A stretch of DNA of 64,000 nucleotides from Allorhizobium undicola ORS 992 = ATCC 700741 (GTDB lineage: Bacteria > Pseudomonadota > Alphaproteobacteria > Rhizobiales > Rhizobiaceae), in assembly GCF_000621665.1 (NCBI RefSeq), contig NZ_JHXQ01000001.1, forward strand, positions 186,001 to 250,000, written 5' to 3'. A program made the translations under genes and the position numbers. A model generated the notes under the pieces. It saw only the letters and a program-made list of their open reading frames with translations. It had not been told where the DNA came from and ran no database searches. Below are positions 45,702 to 55,783 of this stretch, piece after piece; position 1 is the stretch's first letter; each line of letters starts with the position of its first letter.

Positions 45702-46876
45702 GACTGGCCCCCTTTCCGCTCGTCGGCCTTTCGCAGCACAAGGCGGCGCAGCCTGGGCCAGACCTCGTCGAGCCCCCGTCGCAGCGGGGCAGGCAGGCGT
45801 GACTTCTTCTGCCTCACCATGGCGGAAACGGCGATGGCGCCGCTCAAAAGCGGGGTGGCATACATGAGGATGATGAAGGCGCCGTTAGACTCGGCCTTGT
45901 TGGCCGCGTAAAAGGCCAGCCACCGTAGCAAAAGCGCGATGGTGAGCGCCGAGACCATGGGGTGCAGCCGTGCCTCGCGGTGGGAGCGGGCATCACCGGC
46001 AATGGCAAGCGAGATCAGCGCGAAGGAAAGCGGCAGCAGCCATTCCGTCAGGCGCTTGTGCAGTTCGGCGCGGTATTCTCCGGGGTGGTCCTGATAGTCC
46101 TCGTCATCGGGATCGGGATCGAGCAGGAAGAAAAGATCGCGGTCGCTCGGGCGCATTTTCGCCTTGCCCCGGCTTTCCGTCAGGTCGGACAGGTCGAAGG
46201 CGTAGGAATCGAAACGCACCACCGAAACGCTGCCGCCGGGCGCCTTCCGGTGGACCTCGCCATCATGCATGATGAGCGCGGTGCCCGTTTCGTCCACAGC
46301 GCCCTCGCGGGCATAATAGATCAGCGAATAGCCGGGATCGCGGTAATCGGCGACGAAAAGCCCCTTCAGCACGCGGCCAGCCAGTCGCTGGGAGATCTGG
46401 ACGTAAAGGCCGTCTTCCACCTTGCGGAAGGTTTTTTCCTCGATGACGGTGGACAGGAGATCGGCATAGGCATTGGCAATCATCTGCCGGGCCGCGACCT
46501 TCACCTTGGGCTGAATGACATTGGTGATGACCAGCGTGATCAGGCTGATGGCGATGGCGAACACCAGAATGGGCCGGATGATGACCGAACGGCGCGCGCC
46601 AGCGGCATCGATGACCGCCAGTTCGCTGTCGTTGTTCATGGCCGTCAGGCTCTGGGTAATGCCGATCACCACCGCAAAGGGCATGACGATGGGAATGATC
46701 GTCGGCAGAATCAGCGTTGCCAGCGTGGCGAAGGAGCCGATGGACTGGCCCGTATCGGTGACGAGATTGATGCGCGCCAGCACCTGGGTGGTCCAGATGA
46801 TCGCCAGAACCGGCAGCAGCGCCGTCATGAACATCTGCATCACACGTCGGGAGATATAAAGTTCGAGAAGCTTCAT
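45698..46876 (-). CDS. lptF: LPS export ABC transporter permease LptF
   Basis: 392 residues from the ATG at 46876; the frame is open to 47023 but the family start is MKLLELYISRR. YjgP/YjgQ permease with six helices and a periplasmic jellyroll; MNNDSELAVIDAAGARRSVIIRP is the coupling-helix region. It is the partner of LptG and the first gene of the cluster running to rsmA. Confidence 0.94.
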   Translation of the reverse strand: MKLLELYISRRVMQMFMTALLPVLAIIWTTQVLARINLVTDTGQSIGSFATLATLILPTIIPIVMPFAVVIGITQSLTAMNNDSELAVIDAAGARRSVIIRPILVFAIAISLITLVITNVIQPKVKVAARQMIANAYADLLSTVIEEKTFRKVEDGLYVQISQRLAGRVLKGLFVADYRDPGYSLIYYAREGAVDETGTALIMHDGEVHRKAPGGSVSVVRFDSYAFDLSDLTESRGKAKMRPSDRDLFFLLDPDPDDEDYQDHPGEYRAELHKRLTEWLLPLSFALISLAIAGDARSHREARLHPMVSALTIALLLRWLAFYAANKAESNGAFIILMYATPLLSGAIAVSAMVRQKKSRLPAPLRRGLDEVWPRLRRLVLRKADERKGGQS

Positions 46877-47219
46877 GCCTGCGTCCTGATTCCTGCGATC
46901 ATCGCCATGCGGCGATGCCGGCCACTGGTCGCGGGCGTGATGCGCGGCCACAGGCGCGCGCGCCCGCATCCGGCTGCGACGAATCATGAAAGCTGTGCCA
47001 GTCACGGGGGCTGTGCCAGTCACAGGGTTTCGGCATGAGCAATCCTCGGCTCCGGGCCGCTCGGGCAGGGGCAGTTGCTCCAGCCGGTCGGCAAAATGAC
47101 ATCGAGCGCACCGGTCGTCCCCTTTCGGCCAGCGGCTTGTGGCGCTTTTCCGCGATCAAGCGGGTTCGGCGCCCGAACCTATTTGCCCACAGGCGCGGCA
47201 AAACACAAGAGCGGCAGGC
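46877..47219. other. 343-base intergenic region between lptF and the PAP2 gene
   Basis: Should contain the lptF promoter. The only structure noted is two direct copies of an 18-bp unit (GCTGTGCCAGTCACGGGG and GCTGTGCCAGTCACAGGG) at 46992-47027. No small gene is convincing. Confidence 0.45.
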
Positions 47220-48014
47220 TCATTCGCCTGTTGAGGACTGTCGTTGACGTTGAACTGTGCGTTTTCTGCGACGCTCCAGCTCTTCGGTGAAAAAAATAAC
47301 CAGGGCAAAGACGACCGGCGATGACAGCCAGCCGAGCACGGCATCCGACAGATAATGCGCACCGAAAGCGACGCGCAGAACCGGCGTTGCCAGACAGGCC
47401 AGAATGACCGGCAGGCCCAGATAGCGCCGGATGGCCGGCGGCATGAGCGGCAGAAGACAGATCAGCCAGCCCGCGCCCGCCGCTTCTCCCGATATGAAGG
47501 AACAGTTCTGGTCGCAATGGCCGAAGGGACTTCCTGCCGGAACGAAGGAGAGATCGCCACCGAAGACATCGGTCTGGTTGGGCCGCGGGCGGCCCCAATA
47601 TTCCTTCAGGCCCGCATTGACGATAAGCCACGGCCCGATGGCCAGCACGGCAAGGGCAATGACCTTGGGACGAACCGGCTCACGCCGCGCGGGCCCTCGG
47701 CCTTTGCCGGAAAGCCCCGCTGCCAGCGACAGGAAAACCGCCAGCGCGGCAATGTGCGGCAGGTAGAACAGCATCTTGCGCAGTCCGCGCAATGCCTCGC
47801 TCTGGCCAAGGGGGAAATGGCCGCAGACGTCCACGACAGCGCCGGCCGCGCAGGCCGATGGCTCGAAGAAATAAGCGGCCACGGAGAGGTCGATTTGCGG
47901 AAAGCTGTAGAAAATGGCCAGCAGCACCACCCACAGCGCGCAAAGCGCCAGTGCCCACAGGCCGGAATTTTGTCCCATCGGTCCCAGGCCATTGCCTTCG
48001 GTCTCATCTTGCAA
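47220..48014 (-). CDS. PAP2-superfamily membrane phosphatase, LpxE-like
   Basis: 264 residues, about six transmembrane helices. The three PAP2 motifs are present: KEYWGRPRP (K-x6-RP), SFISGEAAG (the SGx box, Glu in place of the usual His) and RVAFGAHYLSD (R-x5-H-x3-D). The SGE variant resembles the rhizobial lipid A 1-phosphatase LpxE, and the neighbouring lptFGD genes make lipid A or undecaprenyl/phosphatidylglycerol phosphate plausible substrates. The substrate is inference. Divergent from pepA. Confidence 0.8.
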   Translation of the reverse strand: MQDETEGNGLGPMGQNSGLWALALCALWVVLLAIFYSFPQIDLSVAAYFFEPSACAAGAVVDVCGHFPLGQSEALRGLRKMLFYLPHIAALAVFLSLAAGLSGKGRGPARREPVRPKVIALAVLAIGPWLIVNAGLKEYWGRPRPNQTDVFGGDLSFVPAGSPFGHCDQNCSFISGEAAGAGWLICLLPLMPPAIRRYLGLPVILACLATPVLRVAFGAHYLSDAVLGWLSSPVVFALVIFFTEELERRRKRTVQRQRQSSTGE

Positions 48015-48242
48015 AACGGTGCCCCTCCGTCAGTCGGCTCGGCGTGATGGCTGGCACACGCCTGTCCGGAGGCTGCTTATAATGAGCTTGCAGGCGAATG
48101 TGCAGGGGGGAGGCGAGGCTTATCAGCATGAGTTTGACGGTTGCAGGTACAGAAAAGCGCGCGAAATCTTCGCGGGGAGTTGAAATCCTGCGCGAAAGGG
48201 TCAACATCCCGCTCTTGGAGCAATGATTTTCCGGAGTGCCAA

Positions 48243-49733
48243 ATGCCTGCAAGTCTTGATATTTCCTTCGTCTCGTCCGCCCCGCTTTCAGGCGGGCTCG
48301 CACTGGCGCTGAAGGAAAAGGATGGGGAAGGTTTTGCGGGGGCGGCAAGCCTCGATCCGCAATCGGTTTTCGCAAAGGCGGCCGCAACGGCGAAATTCAC
48401 GGGCAAATCGCTTTCCACGCTCGATCTCATCGCCCCGCAGGGCGCGCCGGTGGACCGGCTGGTGATACTGGGCGCGGGCAAGGGTGGGGATCTTGCCGCG
48501 CATGACTGGTTGCGCCTGGGCGGCACGGCTCTGGCAAACCTCAAGGGGGCAGCAGAAGCAACGCTGTTTCTCGATGCGGACGGCCTTGCCGTGGATGGCC
48601 GGAAGGCCGCGGATCTTGCGCTTGGCATGATGCTGCGCAATTACGCCTTTGACGGGTTCAAGACACGCAGGAAGGATGAGGATGACAAGCCCGCCAGCCT
48701 GCGGATCGTCATTGTTACGGCGGCGGCGCAGGAGGCGGAGGAGATTTTCAGGACGGATGCGCTGCCTGTTGCCGAAGGGGTTCTTCTGGCGCGGGAACTG
48801 GTCAACCTGCCGCCCAATATCCTTGGTCCCGTGGAATTTGCCGAAAAGGCCAGCGATCTGGCTCGGCTTGGCGTCGAGGTGGAAATTCTGACAGAGGTGG
48901 AGATGAAGGCGCTGGGCATGGGCGCGCTGCTTGGCGTGGCGCAGGGCTCGGCGCGTCCGCCACGGCTTGCGGTGATGCAGTGGAAGGGCGGGCAGGAAGA
49001 GACGCCGCCTCTTGCCTTCATCGGCAAGGGGGTGGTCTTCGATACCGGCGGCATTTCCATCAAGCCCGCTGCGGGAATGGAAGACATGAAGGGCGACATG
49101 GGCGGCGCTGCCGCCGTATTGGGGCTGATGCATGTGCTGGCGGCGCGCAAGGCGCGGGTAAACGCCATCGGCATTCTCGGCCTTGTGGAAAACATGCCGG
49201 ATGGAAATGCCCAGCGTCCCGGCGACATCGTCACCTCCATGTCCGGCCAGACGATCGAGATCGTCAACACCGATGCCGAAGGCCGTCTCGTGCTGTGCGA
49301 TGCATTGTGGTATTGCAAGGAACGCTTCAAGCCATCCATGATGATCAATCTTGCCACGCTGACGGGCGCTGTGCTGGTGGCGCTTGGCAACTTCCATGCC
49401 GGACTGTTTTCCAATGACGATGCGCTGGCGGAAAAGCTGTTGCTTGCCGGTCAGGACAGTCAGGAGCGGCTGTGGCGCCTGCCGCTTGGCAAGGATTATG
49501 ACAAGCTCATCGATTCGCGCTTTGCCGATATGAAGAATTCCGGTGGCCGCCATGCAGGCTCCATAACGGCTGCCCAGTTCCTCAAGCGTTTCGTTGGCGA
49601 AACGCCCTGGGCGCATCTGGATATTGCCGGAACGGCGATGAGTTCGCCTGCCGACGAAATCAACCAGTCCTGGGCATCCGGTTTCGGGGTGCGGCTTCTG
49701 GACCGGCTGGTGCGCAACAGCTTCGAGGCGTGA
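48243..49733 (+). CDS. pepA: Leucyl aminopeptidase
   Basis: 496 residues from the ATG at 48243. Peptidase M17 with two metals: [16 protein letters not shown] holds the catalytic lysine, and [10 protein letters not shown] is the family signature. The N-terminal domain is variable as usual. The in-frame region upstream to 48141 lacks a good ribosome site. It is 6 bases upstream of holC, a conserved pepA-holC pair. Confidence 0.96.
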   Translation: MPASLDISFVSSAPLSGGLALALKEKDGEGFAGAASLDPQSVFAKAAATAKFTGKSLSTLDLIAPQGAPVDRLVILGAGKGGDLAAHDWLRLGGTALANLKGAAEATLFLDADGLAVDGRKAADLALGMMLRNYAFDGFKTRRKDEDDKPASLRIVIVTAAAQEAEEIFRTDALPVAEGVLLARELVNLPPNILGPVEFAEKASDLARLGVEVEILTEVEMKALGMGALLGVAQGSARPPRLAVMQWKGGQEETPPLAFIGKGVVFDTGGISIKPAAGMEDMKGDMGGAAAVLGLMHVLAARKARVNAIGILGLVENMPDGNAQRPGDIVTSMSGQTIEIVNTDAEGRLVLCDALWYCKERFKPSMMINLATLTGAVLVALGNFHAGLFSNDDALAEKLLLAGQDSQERLWRLPLGKDYDKLIDSRFADMKNSGGRHAGSITAAQFLKRFVGETPWAHLDIAGTAMSSPADEINQSWASGFGVRLLDRLVRNSFEA

Positions 49734-49739
49734 GGCGGC

Positions 49740-50189
49740 GTGACCCAGATCCTGTTTTATCACCTGACGGAAACCCGCCTTGAAGATGCGCTTCCGGCCC
49801 TGCTGGAAAAGAGCCTGGAGCGCGGCTGGCGGGTGGCGGTGGAAATGCGCGATCCCGCCCGGCGCGACCGGCTGGACCAGCATTTGTGGACCTATCGTGA
49901 CGAGAGCTTCCTGCCGCATGGAACAGACATTGCCTCGTATCCCGAGCGCCAGCCGGTCCTTCTGACGCTGCGTGCCGATAATGACAATCAGGCCAATGTC
50001 CGCTTTTACGTCGATGGTGCAAAGCCTTCCGGCGCGCTGGATTACGAGCGGGTCGTCTTCGTGTTCGACGGGCATGATCAGGAAGAGCTTGATCTTGCCC
50101 GCGCGGAGTGGAAACGGCTGAAGGCCGAAGGCAACGACCTGACCTATTGGCAGCAGTCACCACAGGGACGGTGGGAAAAGAAAGCCTGA
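49740..50189 (+). CDS. holC: DNA polymerase III subunit chi
   Basis: 149 residues with a GTG start at 49740. MTQILFYHLTETRLEDALPALLEKSLERGWRV, the family core, is followed by FLPHG and YERVVFVFDGHDQEELDLAR. Chi links the clamp loader to SSB. Lies 6 bases after pepA. Its stop codon lies in a hairpin shared with the converging deacetylase gene. Confidence 0.92.
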   Translation: MTQILFYHLTETRLEDALPALLEKSLERGWRVAVEMRDPARRDRLDQHLWTYRDESFLPHGTDIASYPERQPVLLTLRADNDNQANVRFYVDGAKPSGALDYERVVFVFDGHDQEELDLARAEWKRLKAEGNDLTYWQQSPQGRWEKKA

Positions 50190-50210
50190 GGCCAAGGTTT
50201 TCCGCCTCAG
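50186..50210. terminator. Hairpin containing both stop codons of the convergent holC and deacetylase genes
   Basis: CTGAGGC (50186-50192) pairs with GCCTCAG (50204-50210); the TGA in the left arm ends holC and the TGA on the other strand in the right arm ends the deacetylase gene. Confidence 0.45.
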
Positions 50211-51049
50211 CTGTGGCCGGCAATTTCCTGTGGGGCTGCGGGTTTCTGATAATGCAGCGCCACCACGCTGTAGCCTTCGGCAGCCAGCCGGTCGAGCAGC
50301 ATGGGCAGCATGACCACGGTGCGGGCATGGATGTCATGCATGAGGATGATGCCGCCCTGTTTCTTGCGCAGTTCCGCCATGGCGCGGTCCAGCACCTGGG
50401 CTGGCGTATTCTTGAAGTAATCCTTGGTATCGACATCCACCCCGACGGAAACGATGGATCGGGCGGCAAGGCCCTGGCGCAATTGCGGCGTTTCCGAAAG
50501 ATAGGGGAAGCGGAAAAGCCCGACATCGGCGCCGCCGCTGGCGGCCTGCACGGCGGAGCGGCCTTCCTCCACCTCCTGCATGGCCTGATTGAAGGCAATG
50601 GCCTTGAGATCGTGATGGTGGAATGTATGGCTGCCAGCCTCATGCCCGGCGGCAACCACCTGACGCACCAGTTCGGGATGCGCCTTTGCCATTTCTCCCA
50701 GCATCATGAAGGTGGCCTTCACGTGATATTGTTCGAGAATTTCGAGAATGCGGTCGGTCTTCTTCGGTGCCGGGCCGTCATCGAAGGTCAGGGCGACCTC
50801 CTTGGGATTGAGAACCAGATCCTTGACGCTGGAAACCATGATCGTTCGCCCGCCCAGATCGGGCTTCGGGCTGTTGGCCGTCCATTTGCGCGGCTCCATT
50901 GGCAGCGGGTCGTCGGCCTTGAGGGGCGCGTGCGGTTCGGCAACCGGGGCAAAGGAGGTTTGCAGGGCTTTTACCGGCTTGGCCTGCTGGCCCGCACAGG
51001 CGGTCAGGGCAAGAGACAGGGAAAGCGTCGCGAGCAGGCGGATCATCAT
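50207..51049 (-). CDS. Polysaccharide deacetylase (NodB-like) lipoprotein
   Basis: 280 residues. A lipoprotein signal with lipobox LTAC (Cys18). The NodB domain contains VALTFDDGPAPKKTD (catalytic Asp-Asp), SHTFHHHD (His motif 2) and DVDTKDYF, all required for a metal-dependent carbohydrate esterase family 4 enzyme. It probably deacetylates a cell-wall or surface polysaccharide in the periplasm. The natural substrate is unknown. Confidence 0.88.
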   Translation of the reverse strand: MMIRLLATLSLSLALTACAGQQAKPVKALQTSFAPVAEPHAPLKADDPLPMEPRKWTANSPKPDLGGRTIMVSSVKDLVLNPKEVALTFDDGPAPKKTDRILEILEQYHVKATFMMLGEMAKAHPELVRQVVAAGHEAGSHTFHHHDLKAIAFNQAMQEVEEGRSAVQAASGGADVGLFRFPYLSETPQLRQGLAARSIVSVGVDVDTKDYFKNTPAQVLDRAMAELRKKQGGIILMHDIHARTVVMLPMLLDRLAAEGYSVVALHYQKPAAPQEIAGHS

Positions 51050-51071
51050 GGCGGGAGGCTTGCGCAGTTAG

Positions 51072-51172
51072 CGCATAATCCGACCGGAGCGAAACGAGGA
51101 TCGGCAAGATTATGCTTCGAATATAATATCTTGGAGCGCCAATCTCATTCAGTCAGATCGAAAGGCGCTCTA
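51072..51172. repeat. Two palindromes upstream of the deacetylase gene
   Basis: GCATAATC...GATTATGC arms (51072-51116) are followed by GAGCGCC (51134-51140) pairing with GGCGCTC (51164-51170). Composite layout similar to other elements in this window. Confidence 0.55.
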
Positions 51173-51380
51173 AGGGTGGGAAGATGCGCGGTGCCTGATT
51201 TTGGACGGGCGTGATAAGGAATCCGCCGCCTTGCCTCAGAATATCGGCGCGACTTTCGCCGCGACAATCCGCTACATGGTGCAATGCATTCTTAGGCGGC
51301 TTGTGGTTAATGTCTGGTTACGGGCCGCTGCCTGTTCACCGGATCTTGATCGTCTCCGGCCGGTAAGGGGGGCGGCCGTT

Positions 51381-51413
51381 ATACCAAGGGTCATTGAAAA
51401 TGACCCTTGGTAT
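51381..51413. repeat. Perfect 15-bp hairpin with 3-nt loop
   Basis: ATACCAAGGGTCATT (51381-51395) is exactly complementary to 51399-51413 around GAA. It lies between the deacetylase gene promoter and the chemotaxis gene terminator. With 51444-51472 and 51072-51172 it makes up most of a 452-base gap without genes. Confidence 0.75.
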
Positions 51414-51443
51414 TATTGCGCAATTCCTTAAAAGTGATGAGGA

Positions 51444-51472
51444 GCGCCTTGCGGGTTCTGCCCGCAAGGCGC
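51444..51472 (-). terminator. 12-bp hairpin downstream of the chemotaxis transducer gene
   Basis: GCGCCTTGCGGG (51444-51455) pairs with CCCGCAAGGCGC (51461-51472), loop TTCTG. It lies 30 bases after the stop of the chemotaxis gene; only a weak T-run follows on the minus strand. Confidence 0.5.
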
Positions 51473-51501
51473 CCTGAAGAGATGGGCAATTCTTCTGTGG
51501 C

Positions 51502-53436
51502 TCAGGCCGCATGGGCCCGCAATGGTTGATATTGACGGGACTGGTTTTCCGAAGATGCGCCCGATTGCCGGGCAAGCTTGAAATGCGAGATCAGACGCGC
51601 CAGCGTTGCCGTATCGTCTGCCAGCCGGTTGGTGCTGGCCGTCGTTTCCTCGACCATGGCGGCATTGCGCTGCGTGACCTGATCCATCTGGCCGACGGCC
51701 GCATTGATTTCCTGCAACTTGCCGGACTGTTCCTGCGTGGCATTGGCCATGTCGTGCATCTGGCTGTTGATTTCCAGCACATGGTCGCGAATGCGGTTCA
51801 AGGCAGCGCCGGTTGCCGTTACCAGGGTGACGCCGGAATTCACCTCGCTGGCCGAACGGCCAACAAGGCTCTTGATGTCCTTTGCCGCGCCCGCCGATCT
51901 TTGGGCGAGTTCCCGCACTTCCTGCGCCACGACAGCAAAGCCCTTGCCCGCCTCACCGGCGCGCGCGGCCTCGACACCTGCATTCAGGGCAAGAAGATTG
52001 GTCTGAAAAGCGATTTCATCGATGACATTGATGATCTTGCCGATTTCCCCGGATGCCTCCTCGATACGGCCCATGGCTTCCACTGTATTGCTCAAAACGG
52101 AAGCGGATTCCTCCGTGCTCTGGCGCGCAGCATCCACCATCCGGCTCGTCTCATGGGCGCGGCGGGTGGAGAGATGGATTGCAGATGTGATTTCCTCAAG
52201 CGCGGAGGAGGTTTCCTCAAGCGAAGCCGCCTGTTGTTCCGTGCGCCGGGCCAGATCGTCGGAGGCGGTACGCAACTCTCCGGAGCCGGAATTGATGAGG
52301 TCGATTGCGGCGCGCACTTCGCTGATAATGGCGTGCAGCCTTGCCATGCTGGCGTTCACATTGGCTTGCAGCTCAGCAAAGGCGCCCTGAAACTCGCCCT
52401 GCATACTGTCTGTGAGGTCGCCTTCGGCCAGAGAGGCCACGACGCGCCGCGTTTCGCCAAGCCCCGTATCGATGGATTCCACCAGAGCATTCATCGAAGC
52501 GGCAAAGGCGTTAAGGTCGGCAAACTCCAGATCGGCATGAATGCGGCGCGAGAAATCACCTGTCACGGCGGCTGTCACCACCTCGGCCAAGCGGTCGCGC
52601 AGTTCGTCGCACTTCGTGCGCATGTGAATTTCCTGCGCGTTCATCGCCACCACGCGGGCAGCGTTATCGCGAAACACCTCCATGGCGCGGGCCATGTCGC
52701 CCAGTTCATTGCTTTGGGCAAGAAAGGGAATATTGAGATTGAAATCGCCGCCCGCCAGGCGGCGCATCAGCGCCGTCAGCCGGATGATGGGCGTGGAAAC
52801 CCGGCGCGAGACGAAGAAAATAGCAGTAAAACCGGCCACGACCCCGGCGAGAAGAATGACGGCGTTCTGCACGAAAGAGAGCATATAGGCGCGGGCCGAT
52901 TGCTCATACATCGCCTTGGCCGCATCCACATTGGCATCGCGGAAAATATCGGCCTGATCGTCCATCTGGCTGTAGAGCTTTGCCATGTCGCCGGTCATCA
53001 TGGCCGCAGCCTGCTCTTTCTGGCCAGCCTGGGAAAGCGCCACCATTTGCCGGTCGAGCTTGAGATAGGCTTCGAGCTGGTGTTTAAATTCTTCGTAAGC
53101 CTGTTTTTCGACGGGAAGCGAAATCAGCTGTTCATAAGCAGCCATACGTTGACGAAGTTTGCTCACCTCCTTGTCGAGCAGGCTGTTTGCTTCGCTCAAT
53201 GCCTGCGGCGTCGTGCTCAGCACGTGCCGGGCCTCCAGACCGCGCAGATTGGCAATGGAAATATTGATGCGGTTGGTGACATCGACGCTTGGGACCGAAT
53301 CCCGCGCCAGATTCGAGACATTGTCAAAAACACGCCCCATGGAGAGAAGACCGGACGCGCCCTGGGCGACCAGGAGCAGCATCAAAATGGCGAAGGCGCT
53401 GAAGAGAATGGCTTTGATCGAACGATTGACGAGCAT
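51502..53436 (-). CDS. Methyl-accepting chemotaxis protein
   Basis: 644 residues from the ATG at 53436 (AAGGAGG 4 nt upstream). Transmembrane helix about 9-31, a four-helix-bundle-type periplasmic sensor (about 35-185), second helix about 188-208, HAMP, a second HAMP-like region, and the C-terminal signalling hairpin with [29 protein letters not shown]. It ends in AHAA without a CheR pentapeptide. The ligand is unknown. Confidence 0.92.
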   Translation of the reverse strand: MLVNRSIKAILFSAFAILMLLLVAQGASGLLSMGRVFDNVSNLARDSVPSVDVTNRINISIANLRGLEARHVLSTTPQALSEANSLLDKEVSKLRQRMAAYEQLISLPVEKQAYEEFKHQLEAYLKLDRQMVALSQAGQKEQAAAMMTGDMAKLYSQMDDQADIFRDANVDAAKAMYEQSARAYMLSFVQNAVILLAGVVAGFTAIFFVSRRVSTPIIRLTALMRRLAGGDFNLNIPFLAQSNELGDMARAMEVFRDNAARVVAMNAQEIHMRTKCDELRDRLAEVVTAAVTGDFSRRIHADLEFADLNAFAASMNALVESIDTGLGETRRVVASLAEGDLTDSMQGEFQGAFAELQANVNASMARLHAIISEVRAAIDLINSGSGELRTASDDLARRTEQQAASLEETSSALEEITSAIHLSTRRAHETSRMVDAARQSTEESASVLSNTVEAMGRIEEASGEIGKIINVIDEIAFQTNLLALNAGVEAARAGEAGKGFAVVAQEVRELAQRSAGAAKDIKSLVGRSASEVNSGVTLVTATGAALNRIRDHVLEINSQMHDMANATQEQSGKLQEINAAVGQMDQVTQRNAAMVEETTASTNRLADDTATLARLISHFKLARQSGASSENQSRQYQPLRAHAA

Positions 53437-53878
53437 GACGCCTCCTTTGGGCGCAAAGCCAGACCGGTGCAGGGTCCGCTTGCGCGACGTGATGAAGGTG
53501 CAGGCAAAGCCCGCAGCCGGGATGAACTGGGCGCGCACGGTCCCATCCTTGCCGCGGGGGCGAGCGAAAAGGTGGGCGGGTGTGGCGAGGAAAACTTTCC
53601 CGCATAATCTGTAATTAAAATATTTAAAATAAATTAATATAAGGATGTACTGTTTTAGTTACGAATGTCGAAATCGCCCGTGTTGGCGCTAACATTTCGT
53701 CCAAAACTGGGGTGAATTTCGGATTGGCATTGATATGTGAGGAAAGCGCGCGGCATTGCCTGCTTTGGAGCAGGGGGAGCGGAGTGACGCATGAACCTCC
53801 AAAAGCCTTGGTCGATGGCGCCTGCCTTGAGCAGAAGAGGATGACAGCCGTCACGACTGACGGCCGGGGCTTGAACGT
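53437..53878. other. 442-base intergenic region, AT-rich in part
   Basis: The segment 53603-53660 is markedly AT-rich and probably carries the promoter of the chemotaxis gene. A small GCCGTCA-CGAC-TGACGGC hairpin at 53847-53864 lies just beyond the end of the ABC-F gene. No gene, repeat family or attachment site was recognised. Confidence 0.4.
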
Positions 53879-55765
53879 TCAGCCCGCCATGGCCTCTTCA
53901 TATTCCGCCGAAAGCTCCAGCCATTGTTCTTCCGCCGCGGCCAGTTTTGCCGCGGCTTCACCGCGTTGCTTTGCCTTTTCTGCCGCCTTGGCCGGGTGTT
54001 TTTCATAGAGAAGCGGATCTGCAAGCTCTACATCAAGAGCTTGAATCAAAGTCTCCAGCTTCTTTGTCAGGGACTCGATTTCGTTGATCTTTTTCTTCAG
54101 CGGCGCAAGGCTGGCGCGCTTGTCGGCGGCGGCCTTGCGCTGGTCGGCCTTGTTGACCTGTGCGCCCGGATTGTCCGGCTTGTCGTCACTGCTTTTCTTG
54201 CCGGAGGCGAGGATGAGGCTGCGATATTCCTCCATATCGCCATCGAAACTGGAGACGGTGCCGTCATTGACCAGCCACAGCCGGTCCACGGTGGCCTCTA
54301 TGAGATGCCGGTCGTGGGAAATCAGGATGACCGCGCCCTCGTAATCATTCAGCGCTTCGATCAGCGCCTTGCGGCTGTCGATGTCCAGATGGTTGGTCGG
54401 TTCGTCGAGGATCAGCAGGTTCGGCGCGTGGAAGGCGGCAAGGCCCATCAGCAGGCGGGCCTTTTCGCCACCGGACAAGTCCTTGGCGGCGGTATCCATC
54501 TTTTCGGTCGCAAGCCCCATCTGCGCCACGCGGGCGCGAAGCTGGGCTTCGCCCGCCTGCGGCATCAGGCGGCGAATGTGATCCACCGGCGTTTCATTGG
54601 GCACGAGATCGTCCAGCTGGTGTTGGGCAAAAAAGCCGATGCTGAGATGCGGCGCCAGCTTGATCTCGCCCTTTTCCGCCTGCAATCGGCCGGAAATGAA
54701 CTTGGCGAAGGTGGATTTGCCATTACCGTTCGAGCCGAGCAGCGCGATGCGGTCATCATTGTCTATGCGCAGGCTGAGGTTTTTCAGAATGGGTTTGCCG
54801 GGCGCATAACCCACCGCACCGCCGGTGATGGCGACGATGGGCGAGGCGGGCAGCTTTTCCGGCTTGGGAAAGGTGATGGGGTGGACGTGATCTTCCACCA
54901 CCGCCGCCACCGTGCCCATGCGCTCCAGCGCCTTGATGCGGCTTTGCGCTTGCTTGGCCTTGGTGGCCTTGGCGCGGAAGCGGTCGATGAAGCTTTGCAG
55001 ATGCTTGCGGGCGGCGTCGTTCTTCGCCTTGGCCTTCATCTGCAACTCGTCGTTCTCGGCCTTTTGCCGTTCGAACTGGTCATAGCCGCCGCGATAGAAG
55101 GTCAGCTTTTTCTGGTCGAGGTGGATGATGGAGTTGACGGCGGTGTTCAGCAGGTCGCGATCATGGCTGATGACGATGACCGTGTGCGGATAGCGCCGGA
55201 TATAATCCTCCAGCCACAGCGTGCCTTCCAGATCGAGATAGTTGGTCGGCTCGTCGAGCAGCAGCAGGTCGGGCTCGGCAAACAGCACTGCCGCCAGCGC
55301 CACGCGCATACGCCAGCCACCGGAAAAGGAGGAGGCCGGTCGCAATTGCGCCTCATGATCGAAGCCGAGGCCGGAGAGAATGGTGGCCGCCCGCGCCTCC
55401 GCCGAATGCGCGCCAATATCGGCAAGCCGCGTCTGGATCTCGGCGATGCGGTTGGGGTCGGTGGCGGTTTCGGCTTCCGCCAGAAGGGCGGCGCGTTCCT
55501 TGTCCGCTGCCATGACGATGGAGATCAGTGCGTCTTCCGTGCCCGGCGCTTCCTGCGCCACCTGGCCGATGCGGGCCTGTTTGGGAATGCCGATCGAGCC
55601 GGTCTCTGCGGCAAGATCGCCGGTGATGATGCGAAACAGCGTGGATTTTCCCGCGCCATTGCGCCCCACCAGACCGGCCTTGGTGCCGGCGGGCAGGGAC
55701 AGGCTGGCATGGTCGATCAACAGGCGGCCGGCGATACGGGCGGAAACATCGGAAATCGTAATCAT
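53879..55765 (-). CDS. ABC-F family ATPase (Uup/YheS-type)
   Basis: 628 residues, two ABC ATPase domains in one soluble chain and no membrane segments. First domain: VGRNGAGKSTL and FSGGWRMRVALA; second: LGSNGNGKSTF and LSGGEKARLLMG. An ABC-F linker between them (about 235-320) and a Lys/Glu-rich coiled-coil C-terminus follow. ABC-F proteins act on ribosomes, resolving stalls or giving antibiotic protection. The subgroup YheS is favoured by length and C-terminal coiled coil. Confidence 0.92.
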   Translation of the reverse strand: MITISDVSARIAGRLLIDHASLSLPAGTKAGLVGRNGAGKSTLFRIITGDLAAETGSIGIPKQARIGQVAQEAPGTEDALISIVMAADKERAALLAEAETATDPNRIAEIQTRLADIGAHSAEARAATILSGLGFDHEAQLRPASSFSGGWRMRVALAAVLFAEPDLLLLDEPTNYLDLEGTLWLEDYIRRYPHTVIVISHDRDLLNTAVNSIIHLDQKKLTFYRGGYDQFERQKAENDELQMKAKAKNDAARKHLQSFIDRFRAKATKAKQAQSRIKALERMGTVAAVVEDHVHPITFPKPEKLPASPIVAITGGAVGYAPGKPILKNLSLRIDNDDRIALLGSNGNGKSTFAKFISGRLQAEKGEIKLAPHLSIGFFAQHQLDDLVPNETPVDHIRRLMPQAGEAQLRARVAQMGLATEKMDTAAKDLSGGEKARLLMGLAAFHAPNLLILDEPTNHLDIDSRKALIEALNDYEGAVILISHDRHLIEATVDRLWLVNDGTVSSFDGDMEEYRSLILASGKKSSDDKPDNPGAQVNKADQRKAAADKRASLAPLKKKINEIESLTKKLETLIQALDVELADPLLYEKHPAKAAEKAKQRGEAAAKLAAAEEQWLELSAEYEEAMAG

Positions 55766-55783
55766 GGCCGGTGTTTTGGCGGA

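Noticed and set aside
48288-50075. 595-codon minus-strand frame opposite pepA and holC.
   Set aside because: Shadow of two well-identified genes.
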